A stretch of 64,000 nucleotides of DNA from Streptomyces xanthophaeus (lineage in GTDB: Bacteria; Actinomycetota; Actinomycetes; Streptomycetales; Streptomycetaceae). The notes beneath the pieces were generated by a model that made no database searches, was not told the origin of the DNA, and saw nothing but the letters and a program-made list of their open reading frames with translations. The stretch covers positions 7,851,001 to 7,915,000 of the forward strand of contig NZ_CP076543.1 of the NCBI RefSeq assembly GCF_030440515.1, written 5' to 3'. Positions 33,408 through 42,605 of the stretch are shown here, piece by piece. The position numbers were made by a program, and so were the translations under genes. Numbering within the stretch: the first letter of the stretch is position 1; each line of letters starts with the position of its first letter.

Positions 33408-34880
33408 TCAGGGCCGGGGCGTCGTCGGCAGGCGGAGCACCAGCCGCGCGCCGGCGGCTCCGCCCGCGCCGCCCTCGGCCGTGAGCGTTCCGCCGTGGTG
33501 GGTGCTCAGATCACGGGCGATGGCGAGCCCCAGTCCGGCTCCGCCGTGGTCACGGCTGCGCGAGTCGTCGAGGCGCGTGAAACGCTCGAAGATCCGCTCC
33601 CGGTCGGCCGCCGGGATACCGGGGCCGTCGTCGGCGACCTCCAGCACGGCGGTGCCCGGCCGCGCGCCGTGCGTCGTCCGCAGGGTGACGTCCACGCGCC
33701 CGTCCGCGTAGCGCTGCGCGTTGTCGACGAGGTTGGTGACGATACGGCCGAGCCACAGCGCGCCGGCGGTGACCTCGACACCGGGTTCCAGCCGCAGCCG
33801 TACGGGGACGCGGTCGCCGAGCCGGCCCTCCACCACCTCGCGCACCAAGGCGGTCAGGTCCAGCGGGACGGCGGCCACCGGCTGGGCCGCGTCGATCCGG
33901 GCGAGCAGCAGCAGGTCCGCCGTGAGGTGCTGGAGCCGTTCGATGTCCTCCAGGGCCCCGGAGATCAGCTCGGGCCACAACTCCGGGTCCTGGACGGCCA
34001 GCGCCACCTCCAGCTGGGTGCGCAGGACGGTGATGGGGCTGCGCAGCTCGTGGGAGGCGTCGGCGATGAACTGCCGCTGGCGGATCCCGGAGGCCTCCAG
34101 CCGGTCGAGGGTGGCGTTCATGGTCTCGGCCAGCCGGGCGACCTCGTCGTGGGTGGCGGGCACCGGCACCCGGCGGTGCAGGCCGCGGTCGGAGATCTCG
34201 GCGACCTCGGCCCGGATCTCCTCCACCGGGCGCAGCGCATGACCGGTGACGCGCCAGGTCACCAGGGCGACGGTGGCCAGCAGCAGGGGCATGCCGATGA
34301 CGAGAGCGGCGGTGGTCGTGTCGTCGGCCGCGTCCGCGTCCCGCAGGGAGGCGCCGGCGTAGACGGTGGCCATGCCGTCCGGGGTCTGCGTGACGACCTG
34401 GACGACCCGCTGCCGGTACTCACCGTCCAGCGGGCGGACCCGCCACGTGTGGAACCGGGTTCCCGGAGCGCCCGGACCGGGCGGCGGGAAGGCGGGCGCC
34501 CCGGCCAGGTTCGGGCTGGCGAACAGGACGCGTCCGTCGGCGCCCACCACCTGGACGAAGTCGATGCCGCGGGCCGGCGGCCGTACGCGGCCCAGCTTCC
34601 CGGCGGCGGCGAGCTGCGCCACCGTCTCGGCCTGGCGCCGGGCGTCGTTCTCCGCGTTGCGGAGCAGGTTCGCCTCCAGCAGCCCGAGCAGGGCGAACGC
34701 GGCGAGCACCAGGGCCACGGCCACCACCGCACTGGCGCCCACCGTCGCCCGCGCCCGTACCGTGGTCGGCCACAGCCGCCGCAGCGCCGGCCACCGGCGC
34801 AGGATCGCCCCCGGGACCGCGCGCAGGGCGGTGCGCACGCGCTCGCTCGGGCCGGGACGCCCGGCCCCGGCCTCAGCCAC
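33408..34880 (-). CDS. Membrane sensor histidine kinase with HAMP domain
   Basis: About 490 residues. Helix 1 (VGASAVVAVALVLAAFALLGLL), an extracytoplasmic sensor of about 120 residues, and helix 2 (AALVIGMPLLLATVALVTW) are followed by a HAMP segment. The H box is FIADASHELRSPITVLRTQLE, the N box NLVDNAQRY, then DDGPGIP, FERF and GAGLGLAI. All catalytic parts are intact. The GTG at 34878-34880 lies inside the end of the response-regulator gene (8-bp overlap), so translation is coupled. The likely target is the divergent PepSY gene. Confidence 0.88.
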   Translation of the reverse strand: MAEAGAGRPGPSERVRTALRAVPGAILRRWPALRRLWPTTVRARATVGASAVVAVALVLAAFALLGLLEANLLRNAENDARRQAETVAQLAAAGKLGRVRPPARGIDFVQVVGADGRVLFASPNLAGAPAFPPPGPGAPGTRFHTWRVRPLDGEYRQRVVQVVTQTPDGMATVYAGASLRDADAADDTTTAALVIGMPLLLATVALVTWRVTGHALRPVEEIRAEVAEISDRGLHRRVPVPATHDEVARLAETMNATLDRLEASGIRQRQFIADASHELRSPITVLRTQLEVALAVQDPELWPELISGALEDIERLQHLTADLLLLARIDAAQPVAAVPLDLTALVREVVEGRLGDRVPVRLRLEPGVEVTAGALWLGRIVTNLVDNAQRYADGRVDVTLRTTHGARPGTAVLEVADDGPGIPAADRERIFERFTRLDDSRSRDHGGAGLGLAIARDLSTHHGGTLTAEGGAGGAAGARLVLRLPTTPRP

Positions 34881-35550
34881 CGTCGGCCGCCAGCCGGTAT
34901 CCCGCTCCGCGCACGGTCTCCACCGCGGCACGGCCGAACGGCGCGTCTATCTTGCGGCGGACGGCGCTGACGTGGACCTCGACCACATTGGGATCGCCGT
35001 CGAAGGCGCTGTCCCACACCTGTTCCAGGATGTCCCGCTTGGGCACCACCTCGCCGGAGCGCCGGGCCAGGTACTCCAGGACCGCGAACTCCCGCGCCGT
35101 CAGCCGGATCTCCGTGCCGCCGCGCGAGCAGGAGTGCCGGGCGGGGTCGAGCAGCAGGTCGCCGAACCGCATCACCTGGGGCCGCCGACGGCCCGTGCGC
35201 CGGCCGAGCGCCCGCAGCCGGGCGACCAGGACGAGGTAGGAGAACGGCTTGGACAGGAAGTCGTCGGCGCCGGTGTCGAGCGCCTCCGCCTCGTCGTACT
35301 CGCCGTCCTTCGCCGTGAGCATCAGGATCCCCGACTCGTTGCCGGCCGCCCGCAGCTTCGCGCACACCCGGTACCCGTTCAGCCCGGGCAGCATGATGTC
35401 CAGCACGATGAGGTCGTAGTCGTGCTCCGTGGCCATCCACAGGCCCTGGGTCCCGTCGTGGGCCACATCCACCGAGAACCCCTCCGACTGCAGCCCTCGC
35501 TGCAGGGCCACGGCGAGCCGCCGTTCGTCCTCCACCACCAGTACGCGCAT
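34873..35550 (-). CDS. OmpR/PhoB-family response regulator
   Basis: 225 residues. The receiver domain has the phosphorylation site Asp51 (YDLIVLDIMLP), Asp8 and a Lys in SKPF. The C-terminal winged helix (LTAREFAVLEYLARRSGEVVPKRDILEQVWD...VVEVHVSAVRRKI) binds tandem repeats. It is paired with the histidine kinase by an 8-bp overlap. CTTCAG repeats lie in the divergent promoter, 45-82 bp upstream of its start and before the PepSY gene at 35686. Confidence 0.92.
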   Translation of the reverse strand: MRVLVVEDERRLAVALQRGLQSEGFSVDVAHDGTQGLWMATEHDYDLIVLDIMLPGLNGYRVCAKLRAAGNESGILMLTAKDGEYDEAEALDTGADDFLSKPFSYLVLVARLRALGRRTGRRRPQVMRFGDLLLDPARHSCSRGGTEIRLTAREFAVLEYLARRSGEVVPKRDILEQVWDSAFDGDPNVVEVHVSAVRRKIDAPFGRAAVETVRGAGYRLAADGG

Positions 35551-35594
35551 GCCGGACAGGATCTCAGGCCCGTCCCACCGTTGGCTGAAGAGGT

Positions 35595-35632
35595 CTTCAG
35601 GTGGCTTCAGCGGGGCTTCAGCTTCCGCTCAG
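35595..35632. promoter_or_regulatory. CTTCAG direct repeats, probable response-regulator sites
   Basis: CTTCAG occurs at 35595-35600, 35605-35610 and 35616-35621. A related CTCAGC follows at 35627-35632, and an inverted CTGAAG lies at 35585-35590. The 10-11 bp spacing equals one helical turn, as expected for OmpR-family dimers on direct repeats. The block lies between the divergent two-component operon and the PepSY gene. Confidence 0.62.
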
Positions 35633-35685
35633 CATGCTCTGGAACGAGCCGCGCACCGCGCCCGGTTGTCCTGAGGAGTTCCTGT

Positions 35686-36318
35686 ATGTCTGATTCTGTC
35701 CCGCCGTCCGAGCCGGCCGAGACCGCCGCCGCGACCGCCCCGGTGACCGCCCCCGAGGCCGAGGCCCGCAAGTCCGCGGCCCTGGGCCGCCTCGTCCCCC
35801 GTGGCAGGCGCGCCCGCTGGGCGGCGGCCGGCGCGGTCGCCGTGGTCGTCGTCGGCGGAGTGACGGCGGTGGCCGTGGCCGAACACCATGACCACCACAT
35901 GCGCGCCGACCGGGGCCCGCGCATCGCCTGGGCCGGACCGGGACCCGAGGCCGGCCTCCGGGGCGGCCCGCACGCGGCCGGACCGCGGCACGAACGCGAG
36001 CAGGGCGAGCCCGGCCGGCCGGCGGGCCCCAAGGCGCCCGGGGAGCAGGGCCGTCCCGGAGGCGCCGGCGGGCACGGGGGCTTCGACAAGAGCGCCCCGG
36101 CGCCCGCGCCGATCCCCTCCCTGGCCATCGGCGAGGCGGCCGAGAAGGCCGCCGCAGCCGTGCCGGGCGGGAAGGTCGCGGGGCTGCGCGCGGTCGCCCA
36201 GGAGGGCGGCGGCAGCGCCTGGCTGGCCGTGGTCATCGGGTCCGACGGCGTCCGCCACGCGGTCACCGTGTCCGGCACGGACGGCTCGATCACCAGCAAC
36301 ACCACCAAGGACCGCTGA
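35686..36318 (+). CDS. Membrane-anchored PepSY-domain protein
   Basis: 210 residues. A cytoplasmic N-terminus precedes one membrane helix (WAAAGAVAVVVVGGVTAVAVA), followed by a His-rich patch (EHHDHHM), a Gly/Pro linker and a C-terminal PepSY-like domain (IGEAAEKAAAAVPGGKVAGLRAV...WLAVVIGSDGVRHAVTV). The domain should face outside the membrane. GAGGAG lies 7 nt before the ATG. PepSY proteins next to OmpR-type systems are common in actinomycetes; the His-rich patch could bind metal. Confidence 0.8.
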   Translation: MSDSVPPSEPAETAAATAPVTAPEAEARKSAALGRLVPRGRRARWAAAGAVAVVVVGGVTAVAVAEHHDHHMRADRGPRIAWAGPGPEAGLRGGPHAAGPRHEREQGEPGRPAGPKAPGEQGRPGGAGGHGGFDKSAPAPAPIPSLAIGEAAEKAAAAVPGGKVAGLRAVAQEGGGSAWLAVVIGSDGVRHAVTVSGTDGSITSNTTKDR

Positions 36319-36358
36319 GACCCGCTGAGACCCGCTGAGGACGACCAGGGGCCGAGGC

Positions 36359-37579
36359 CTACGGGGCCATGGCCCGGCCCCCGATACCGGGGGCCCCGCC
36401 GAGCTGGCCCCGCCACCAGGCCTCCATCGCCTCGCCGTCCATGCCCGCCCAGGCCGGGGTCCGCTCGACCTGGGCGCGGCCCAGTCGGCGGGCCAGCGCG
36501 ACCAGGTCCCGTCCGGCTGCGCCGCGACTCTCCTCGTAGCCGTGCAGCAGTTCCTCGAAGGACCCGCAGCGGCGCCAGCCGTCGGCGAGGGCGGTGGCGT
36601 CCTGGAGCGCCTTGGCGGCGCCGCTCGTGTTGTGCGGGCGTACGACGCTCGCCGCGTCCCCCGCGAGCAGCAGCCGGCCGCCGGCGGTCCGCGAGGTCTC
36701 CATGTCGTAGATCGGCTGGACGAAGGTGTCCGCCGGGTCGGTCAGCTTGAGCGCCCGCGCCCAGTACGGCGGGAACTCGCGATCGAGCAGCGCCGCCAGA
36801 TGCCCCGCCAGTGCGGGGGTGAGGCCGCCCGGCGGGAAGCTCGTCGGATCGTCGAGTCGCAGCTGCCCGTCCTGCGGCGGAGAGCCGTAGAGCACCCAGT
36901 TCACCCGCGGTCCGTCCGGCCCTGGAATCCGGTAGATGACGCAGGAGCCGCCCGGGAAGCAGACCGTGGTCCCCGCCTCCGGCACCGAGTCCGCGACGCT
37001 GCCCAGGCCCGCGAGCAGCGCCGCGTCGAAGTTGCCGCGCCAGCACACGTAACCGGCGTACTGCGGCCGGGAGTCCGGGCAGAGCGCCGTGCGCACCACC
37101 GACCGGTACCCGTCGGCACCGACCACCAGGTCGTACCGCTCGACGGACCCGCCCGCGAGCCGCACCTCGACGCCCGCGTCCCCGGTCTCCTCGACCCCCG
37201 TCACCGCCTCGCCCTGCCGGTAGACCACCGCGTCCGGCACGGACTCCCGAAGGCCCTGCCAGAGCAGGCCCCAGTGGTAGGAGTGGAAGGGGAACGGCTG
37301 CTCCCAGATCACCCGGCCGCCCGCCCCGCGGGCATCGTCGCGGACCACCCAGCGGCGCCGCTCCAGCGGATGCGCGGCGATCCCCCCGGGCAGCGCGCCG
37401 CTCGCGCCGAGCTCGGCGGCCCGCTCGTTGTGGATGCACAGGCCGACGCCCCGGTCCTGCAGCCGCCCGCGCGTCCGCTCCAGCACCACCACCTCACCGG
37501 CGCCCGCCCGCGCCGCCGCCGTCGCGACGGCGCACCCCGCGATACTCCCGCCGACCACCGCGATCGTTCCGCCCCGCAT
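36359..37579 (-). CDS. FAD-dependent aromatic-type monooxygenase
   Basis: 406 residues. FAD-binding IAVVGGSIAGCAVATAAARAG at the start, the VVGADGYRSVVR motif (about 155-166) and the second FAD site LLLAGDAASVVRPHNTSGAAKALQD are diagnostic of class A flavoprotein hydroxylases, close to the 2,6-dihydroxypyridine hydroxylase group. It should hydroxylate a small aromatic using NAD(P)H and oxygen. ATG 37579 has AGGAGG upstream; the frame to 37639 lacks one. It follows the GH15-like gene at 57 bp on the same strand. Confidence 0.84.
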   Translation of the reverse strand: MRGGTIAVVGGSIAGCAVATAAARAGAGEVVVLERTRGRLQDRGVGLCIHNERAAELGASGALPGGIAAHPLERRRWVVRDDARGAGGRVIWEQPFPFHSYHWGLLWQGLRESVPDAVVYRQGEAVTGVEETGDAGVEVRLAGGSVERYDLVVGADGYRSVVRTALCPDSRPQYAGYVCWRGNFDAALLAGLGSVADSVPEAGTTVCFPGGSCVIYRIPGPDGPRVNWVLYGSPPQDGQLRLDDPTSFPPGGLTPALAGHLAALLDREFPPYWARALKLTDPADTFVQPIYDMETSRTAGGRLLLAGDAASVVRPHNTSGAAKALQDATALADGWRRCGSFEELLHGYEESRGAAGRDLVALARRLGRAQVERTPAWAGMDGEAMEAWWRGQLGGAPGIGGRAMAP

Positions 37580-37635
37580 AACCGCCTCCGCCTCCTGTCG
37601 ATGCACACCACAAGTCGTGCCCCTCACGGGGCCGG

Positions 37636-39528
37636 TCACTCCACCGACGACCGCGCCGCCGGGGGAGTGGGCCGCACGGAACCCTGCAGGGCCAGCGTGG
37701 TGAGCACGACCAGCGAGTCCGTCCAGCCCAGGGGCGCCACGGCGGACGGCAGCCCGGCCCCGTTCACCGTTTCGGGGAGTTCGCCCAGCCCGTTGCGCTT
37801 GGACAGCACCCAGTCGAGCACCCTGCCGGCCTTCGCCGGCTCACCGGTACCGGCCCAGGCGAGGGCGAAGAAGGAGGTGCTGGCCGTCCACGCGTACGAA
37901 CCCCAGCTGAAGGAGGGGTCGTTGCCGGGCGAGACACCGCCGTTCGGCAGCAGCAGCGCCCGGTAGGCGGAGTCCAGCGCCTCGCCGAGATCCGCCGGGG
38001 CGGCGTTGAACGGGGGCGCCATGAACGCCACCGCACTGTCCCGGCCGTGCTCGCCGTCCACGGTCCGCTGGTACCCCAGCGGGGCGAAGGAGGTGGCGAT
38101 CGCGGCGGACAGCCGCCGGGCCGCCTCACCCCAGCGCTCCGCGTCCGCGCCCATGCCCAGCCGCGCGGCCAGGTCGGCCGCGGAGTTGAGCCCGGCCAGC
38201 AGGGGAGCGGCGGTACCGATGTTGGCCGTCTCCGTGTCGAGCTCCCAGTAGTCCGGGGACGCCGGAGGCAGGCCGTCCGGCCCCAGGGAGCGGGCGGCGT
38301 GGTCGGCCGCCTTGCGCACCATCGGGTAGAGCTCGCGCAGCCGCTCGTCCCGCCCGCCGGCCGGCGCCGCCCGGTACCACTGCCACGTGGCCCAGGGCAC
38401 CCAGCCGTTGCCGTCCAGCTGCCACTTCCGCGCGTCCGGCGGCCCGCTGCCGTCCAGCACGGTACGGGCCTCCCAGGTCCCGTCGGCCCGCTGGGTGAGC
38501 GCGTCGTAGCCCAGGATCCGGTACGCCTCCTCGTCGTGCCCGGTGGCGGCGAAGGCGACCGCCGCGAACGCGCCGTCGCGGGGCCAGGAGTACTCCCACG
38601 GCGGCGCCCACGCCGCCGCGAACGCGCCGTTCGGCTTCAGCAGCGCCCGCATCGACAGCAGGGCGCGCTGCGACGCGGCCCGCTGCGCGGCGGTGGTCCC
38701 CGGCACCGTCCCCGCCGCCAGCCACGCGCGGCTCTCCTCGACCTGCGCCAGCGCACCCGGGTCGTCCGCCTCGACCACCGCCGACGCCGAGGCCCCGTCG
38801 GGCAGGTACCGCCACCGCCCCGACGGCAGGCGCAGCACATTGCTCCCGTCGACGTAGGAGGCGCCCACGGCGAAGGGGGGCAGGACGGCCTCGGTGGCGA
38901 CCCGGTTGGTCAGCAGGCCCGACGTACGGGCGGCGAGCGCCGAGGCCGGTACGTAGCAGGGCTCGGTCTCCCCGCAGCGCTCACTGCCGGTCGGGTTGAC
39001 GTGGAAGGCGAGCCGGGAGCCGTAGGCGTGCCAGCCGCCCCAGTACGCCCTGTCGTAGTTCCAGCTGGTCAGCGAGCCGGGCACGGACCGGGTGGTGCCG
39101 TACCAGGCGATCGGCCCGCTCTCAGCGGTGCTCGCCTGGAGGAACAGGTGGTACGTGGCGCCGGCGGTGACGGTGGCGCTCAGCGGGAACTCGACCCAGC
39201 CGGCGCCGGCGCCGCCGAGCGCCGCGAGGTCCAGGGTCGTCGAGGCGATCACCGAGTCCGGGTCCGCGCGGACCCGGCGGACCTGCGCGGTCACGGTGCC
39301 CGTCGCCGCCCCGCTGCCCAGCCAGACACTCACCCGGGAGAGCCGGGTGCCGTCCACCGTGAACTCCTGGGCCGCCGCGTTGTTCGTCGCCTTCACACCG
39401 AACAGCGCGCTCTCGTGGCCGCTCTGGCCCTCGTAGGGCGCGGCGGCCGCGGTGTGCGGGAGTGCGGCGGGCACACCGGTGAGCGCCAGGCAGAGCACGG
39501 CGGGCAGCAAGCTCCTCGCGAACGCCAT
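37636..39528 (-). CDS. Secreted GH15-like glucoamylase/glucodextranase-type protein
   Basis: 630 residues with a signal peptide (LLPAVLCLALTGVPAALPHTAAA). The N-terminal beta domain (about 30-170) looks like a jelly-roll ligand module. The (alpha/alpha)6 catalytic domain shows WEYSWPRDGAFAAVAF (the W-x-RD glucoamylase signature), GNGWVPWATWQWY, and YWELDTETAN with a likely catalytic Glu. It probably hydrolyses alpha-glucans outside the cell. ATG 39528 has AAGGGG upstream; the frame continues to 39897 without coding character. An inverted repeat at 39772-39793 lies upstream. Confidence 0.78.
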   Translation of the reverse strand: MAFARSLLPAVLCLALTGVPAALPHTAAAAPYEGQSGHESALFGVKATNNAAAQEFTVDGTRLSRVSVWLGSGAATGTVTAQVRRVRADPDSVIASTTLDLAALGGAGAGWVEFPLSATVTAGATYHLFLQASTAESGPIAWYGTTRSVPGSLTSWNYDRAYWGGWHAYGSRLAFHVNPTGSERCGETEPCYVPASALAARTSGLLTNRVATEAVLPPFAVGASYVDGSNVLRLPSGRWRYLPDGASASAVVEADDPGALAQVEESRAWLAAGTVPGTTAAQRAASQRALLSMRALLKPNGAFAAAWAPPWEYSWPRDGAFAAVAFAATGHDEEAYRILGYDALTQRADGTWEARTVLDGSGPPDARKWQLDGNGWVPWATWQWYRAAPAGGRDERLRELYPMVRKAADHAARSLGPDGLPPASPDYWELDTETANIGTAAPLLAGLNSAADLAARLGMGADAERWGEAARRLSAAIATSFAPLGYQRTVDGEHGRDSAVAFMAPPFNAAPADLGEALDSAYRALLLPNGGVSPGNDPSFSWGSYAWTASTSFFALAWAGTGEPAKAGRVLDWVLSKRNGLGELPETVNGAGLPSAVAPLGWTDSLVVLTTLALQGSVRPTPPAARSSVE

Positions 39529-40155
39529 GGGTACAGCCCCTTCCTCCTCGACGGGCGCGCGGGACCCGGGGGCCGGGGCGCCGAAAGCTGGACCCACCAT
39601 GCAGGTACGGGGCACCGAGGAGGGGGGAGTCGGGACGTGTCCCACCGGATGGGGCCGCGACGGCATCCGATCGTGTGACAGAAACAGCGGAGGGGACCCG
39701 TTCGGGCGCGTGTCGGCGGAGGCGGCGCACGGCAGGCACGCAGGGGCGCGCGTGGGCGGACCGGGGCGCGCAAGGAAGCGGATGCGCTTCCTTCGGAAGA
39801 TTTTCAGGGACCGGCTTGCACGATCGGGCGCGCTTTCCGATGGGGTGGTGAACGGGAGCACCTGCTGCTCCACGGCAGCCGGTTCGGGGGCAGGCATGCC
39901 GGTTGCTCATGATCCACTTGAAAGGTTCCGCGCCGACGTGAATGTTGCCGAGACGGTCGCCCTCGCGCTGTTAGCCAGCACTGCCCGCCATCTCGTGATC
40001 GATGTGTTCAGGGCGCCCATGCGCCTGCCGGGCGCGGGGGTACGGACGGGAACCGGCGGACCAGCCGCCGGCCACCGGCGTGCCGCTCCCCGCGCCCGCC
40101 ACCATGAGGTCCCCGCCGCCCCGGTGCGCGGTGACGAACAGCTGTGGGGGAGCGT
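39529..40155. other. Divergent intergenic region with an operator-like palindrome
   Basis: 627 bp between the glucoamylase and ECF sigma genes. It must hold both promoters. The middle, 39770-39850, is AT-richer and contains the palindrome at 39772-39793 and a second short inverted repeat, CTTCC-N3-GGAAG, overlapping its right arm. No small gene could be supported. Confidence 0.5.
39772..39793. promoter_or_regulatory. LacI-type palindromic operator candidate
   Basis: Perfect 9-bp arms, AAGGAAGCG and CGCTTCCTT, around GATG. The GCG/CGC core in a symmetrical site resembles LacI-family operators that control carbohydrate genes. It lies 244 bp upstream of the secreted glucoamylase. Confidence 0.55.
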
Positions 40156-40734
40156 ATGAGTGAAGGCGATTTCGATCCATCGGGGGACCAGGCGGTCTCC
40201 AGCGAACTGGCCGGCGTACTGCCGGTGGACTTCACCGCTTTCCATTCCCAACAGCACCGCGCCTATCTGCGCTACGCCCACCTGCAGCTGGGAAACCCCA
40301 AGGACGCCGAGGAAGTCGTCGACGACGTGTTCACCTTCCTGCTGAAGGTGTGGCGCCAGGCCCTGAAGGAGGCGAGCCTCCACGGCTTCGCGTGGGCGGT
40401 GCTGCGCGAGCACGTCGAACGGCGGCTGGCGGCCCTGGGCCGGCAGGTGGCGATGGTGGAGACGGCGTGGTTCGCAGCGCTGCGCCGCTCCTCCAGAGAG
40501 CGGCTGGAACTGCTGGAGTCGAAGCTCGGGCTGTACGCGGCGATCGCGGGCCTGTCCGAGCGGCAGTACGACGTGGTGCTGCTGGCCTTCCTCCTGGGCA
40601 ACGACTCCGACACGGTCGCCCGGATGATGGGGATCACCCCCGCGACGGTCCGCTCGCACATCCGCGGCGCACGCCGAACCCTGTCCCGCAAGCTCGGGGT
40701 GGAATGGATCCCCGGAGAGGAGAAGGACCAGTGA
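40156..40734 (+). CDS. ECF-type RNA polymerase sigma factor
   Basis: 192 residues. Region 2 is FTAFHSQQHRAYLRYAHLQLGNPKDAEEVVDDVFTFLLKVW. Region 4 is LSERQYDVVLLAFLLGNDSDTVARMMGITPATVRSHIRGARRTLSRKL. GGGGGAG lies 4 nt before the ATG. Its stop overlaps the GTG of the next gene (GTGA), so the sigma factor and the IclR-domain protein are made together. The partner is a plausible activity modulator in place of a classical anti-sigma factor. Confidence 0.84.
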   Translation: MSEGDFDPSGDQAVSSELAGVLPVDFTAFHSQQHRAYLRYAHLQLGNPKDAEEVVDDVFTFLLKVWRQALKEASLHGFAWAVLREHVERRLAALGRQVAMVETAWFAALRRSSRERLELLESKLGLYAAIAGLSERQYDVVLLAFLLGNDSDTVARMMGITPATVRSHIRGARRTLSRKLGVEWIPGEEKDQ

Positions 40735-42482
40735 GCGACATGCCCCGCCAGCGCGACATGCCGCTGTGCGAACTGGACGCGGCCCTTGCGGACGCGACGG
40801 TACTCGCGGAGGAGTACGCCGGATACGACGAGGGCGCGGCCCGCCGTCGGATCGCCCGCCGGATCGTCGCCGACCGCGCCCGCTCGGCGACCGGTACCAC
40901 CGGCCCCCCCGGCTCCGCGACCCCGCTGCCGCGGGGGCAGGCCACATCAGCACCAGTATCCGCATCAGCATCCGCGTACACCGTCCCAGCCGCCGCCGAC
41001 GACCTCGTCCTGGACGCCGCCTGCCATGTGCGCGCCGCGCGGGGTCTGGACGACCTCACCTGGTGCCTCGTGGAGAGCCGGGCCTTCGCCGAACTCGCTC
41101 TCGACGCCGACTCCTGGCCCTACGGCGTGGACTCGGCCCTGCTGTTCGGCTGCCTGCTCCATCTGGCCGACCGGATGGAGGACGCGCAGTTCTGGTTCCA
41201 GTACGCGGCCGGGGCGGGCTCGCAGACCGCCGCCCACTGCCTCTACCTCCTGCACCTCGCCCGGGCCGAGGTCGCGACCGCCCGCCACTGGAGGCGCCAG
41301 GCCCGGACCCTGCCCCCCGAAGAGCACCTCCCGCCCCTGCCGCAGCTCCCGGAACACCTCGAAGAGGCCCTCGGCGCCTCGGTCATCTGGACCACCCCGC
41401 CCATCACCACCCAGGACCTCACCGCCCTCATCACCGGACCCGGAGGGGCCGGCCGGTCCCCGTGCCGGCTCCCCGCACGACTGCGTCAGGCGCTCAAGGC
41501 CCGCCCCCGCAAGGAGCACCCGGACCTCGGGGAGGTCGTCACACCCGGCCCGCAGGTGGCGGTCGCCGTCGCGCAGAACGCCCGGCTCAACCCCCTGCAC
41601 CTGACACACCAGGCGAACGCCTGGGCCCTCGAAGCACTGAAAGAGCCCCAGCTGACCCACGCCGCCCGGAAGACGCCCGAAGGACGGCCCGCCCCCGCCG
41701 CACTGGAATCCGCCCACCAGGCACTGCGGGTCCTGGAAGTCATCAACCGCTACTCGGGAGGCGTGAACCTGACCCAGATCGCCCGGGAAACAGCACTGCC
41801 GCAACTGGTCCTCGCCCGGGCCATGGAGCAGCTCATCCGCGCGAACCTGGCCACCCCGACCGGACCGGACGCGTACATCGCGGGCAACGCCCTCCTGCTG
41901 GCCGAATCGGCGAACGGAGACGGACGCGGGCACCTGCACGAGACCCTCGCCTGGGTGCGCGACGCCGTCGGCGCCGCCGTCTACGTCGCCCGCTACACCG
42001 ACGGCGAGGTCTCCATCACCCAGTACGCCGACGGACCGGGCGCACCCGTGGTGGAGGAGTGGGTCGACTTCCGCGTCGCCGCCCACGCCTCCGCCGTGGG
42101 CAAGGCGCTGCTGACCCAGCTCGACTACGACGACCGGAAGGATCACCTGGCCCGCCACCGGCTCACCCGGTTCACGTCCCACACCCTCACCAGCCAGCAG
42201 GACCTCTTCCACCAGCTCGACCACCGCCCGCCGAACGCCCCCCTCCTCGACCTGCAGGAGTACGCGATCGGCACGGTGTGCGCGGCGGTGCCGATCACCG
42301 CGGGCCCGAAGGCGGAATGCGTGGCCCTGTCCATCCCGGTCCCCGACCCCGGCCGGCTGAAGCAGGCCGCCCGGCTCCTGCAGAGCGAGGCGGCCGCGGT
42401 CTTACTCGCCCTGATCGTCGCCGGCAGCACCCCGCCCAGGGCACGTCGGCCGGAGGACACCATCCTGTCGCCGACCGCCTAG
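40731..42482 (+). CDS. IclR-type regulator with long N-terminal helical extension
   Basis: 583 residues. Residues 1-95 are a charged helix and linker. Residues 95-220 look like a TPR-like helical unit (LLFGCLLHLADRMEDAQFWFQYAAGAGSQTAAHCLY). A winged helix lies near 340-380 (LEVINRYSGGVNLTQIARETALPQLVLARAMEQL), and the rest is an IclR effector domain (VYVARYTDGEVSITQYADG...SAVGKALL). IclR proteins are normally near 260 residues, so about 320 residues are extra. GTG 40731 overlaps the sigma gene's stop. The extension may contact the sigma factor; this is inference. Confidence 0.82.
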   Translation: MSDMPRQRDMPLCELDAALADATVLAEEYAGYDEGAARRRIARRIVADRARSATGTTGPPGSATPLPRGQATSAPVSASASAYTVPAAADDLVLDAACHVRAARGLDDLTWCLVESRAFAELALDADSWPYGVDSALLFGCLLHLADRMEDAQFWFQYAAGAGSQTAAHCLYLLHLARAEVATARHWRRQARTLPPEEHLPPLPQLPEHLEEALGASVIWTTPPITTQDLTALITGPGGAGRSPCRLPARLRQALKARPRKEHPDLGEVVTPGPQVAVAVAQNARLNPLHLTHQANAWALEALKEPQLTHAARKTPEGRPAPAALESAHQALRVLEVINRYSGGVNLTQIARETALPQLVLARAMEQLIRANLATPTGPDAYIAGNALLLAESANGDGRGHLHETLAWVRDAVGAAVYVARYTDGEVSITQYADGPGAPVVEEWVDFRVAAHASAVGKALLTQLDYDDRKDHLARHRLTRFTSHTLTSQQDLFHQLDHRPPNAPLLDLQEYAIGTVCAAVPITAGPKAECVALSIPVPDPGRLKQAARLLQSEAAAVLLALIVAGSTPPRARRPEDTILSPTA

Positions 42483-42498
42483 AGAGGCCGCAAGGGAG

Positions 42499-42535
42499 GA
42501 CGGGCCCGCCGCACCCGGAGTGCGGCGGGCCCGTC
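42499..42535. terminator. Very strong hairpin terminator
   Basis: A perfect 16-bp GC-rich stem (arms at 42499-42514 and 42520-42535) with a 5-nt loop, 17 bp after the stop of the IclR-type gene. Confidence 0.85.
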
Positions 42536-42605
42536 CCCGTCGGCCGCCCCCGGGCACGCAGCCGCGTGAGATGCGGGCCCGCGCCCCGCGTGGGATAACG
42601 GCACC

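Noticed and set aside
36319..36358. Repeat of a GACCCGCTGA unit after the PepSY gene
   Set aside because: Only two near-exact copies; too short to assign a role and not a convincing hairpin.
39452..40159. A 235-codon plus-strand frame before the ECF sigma gene
   Set aside because: Overlaps the glucoamylase signal region antisense, ends beyond the sigma start, and has no domain or ribosome site.
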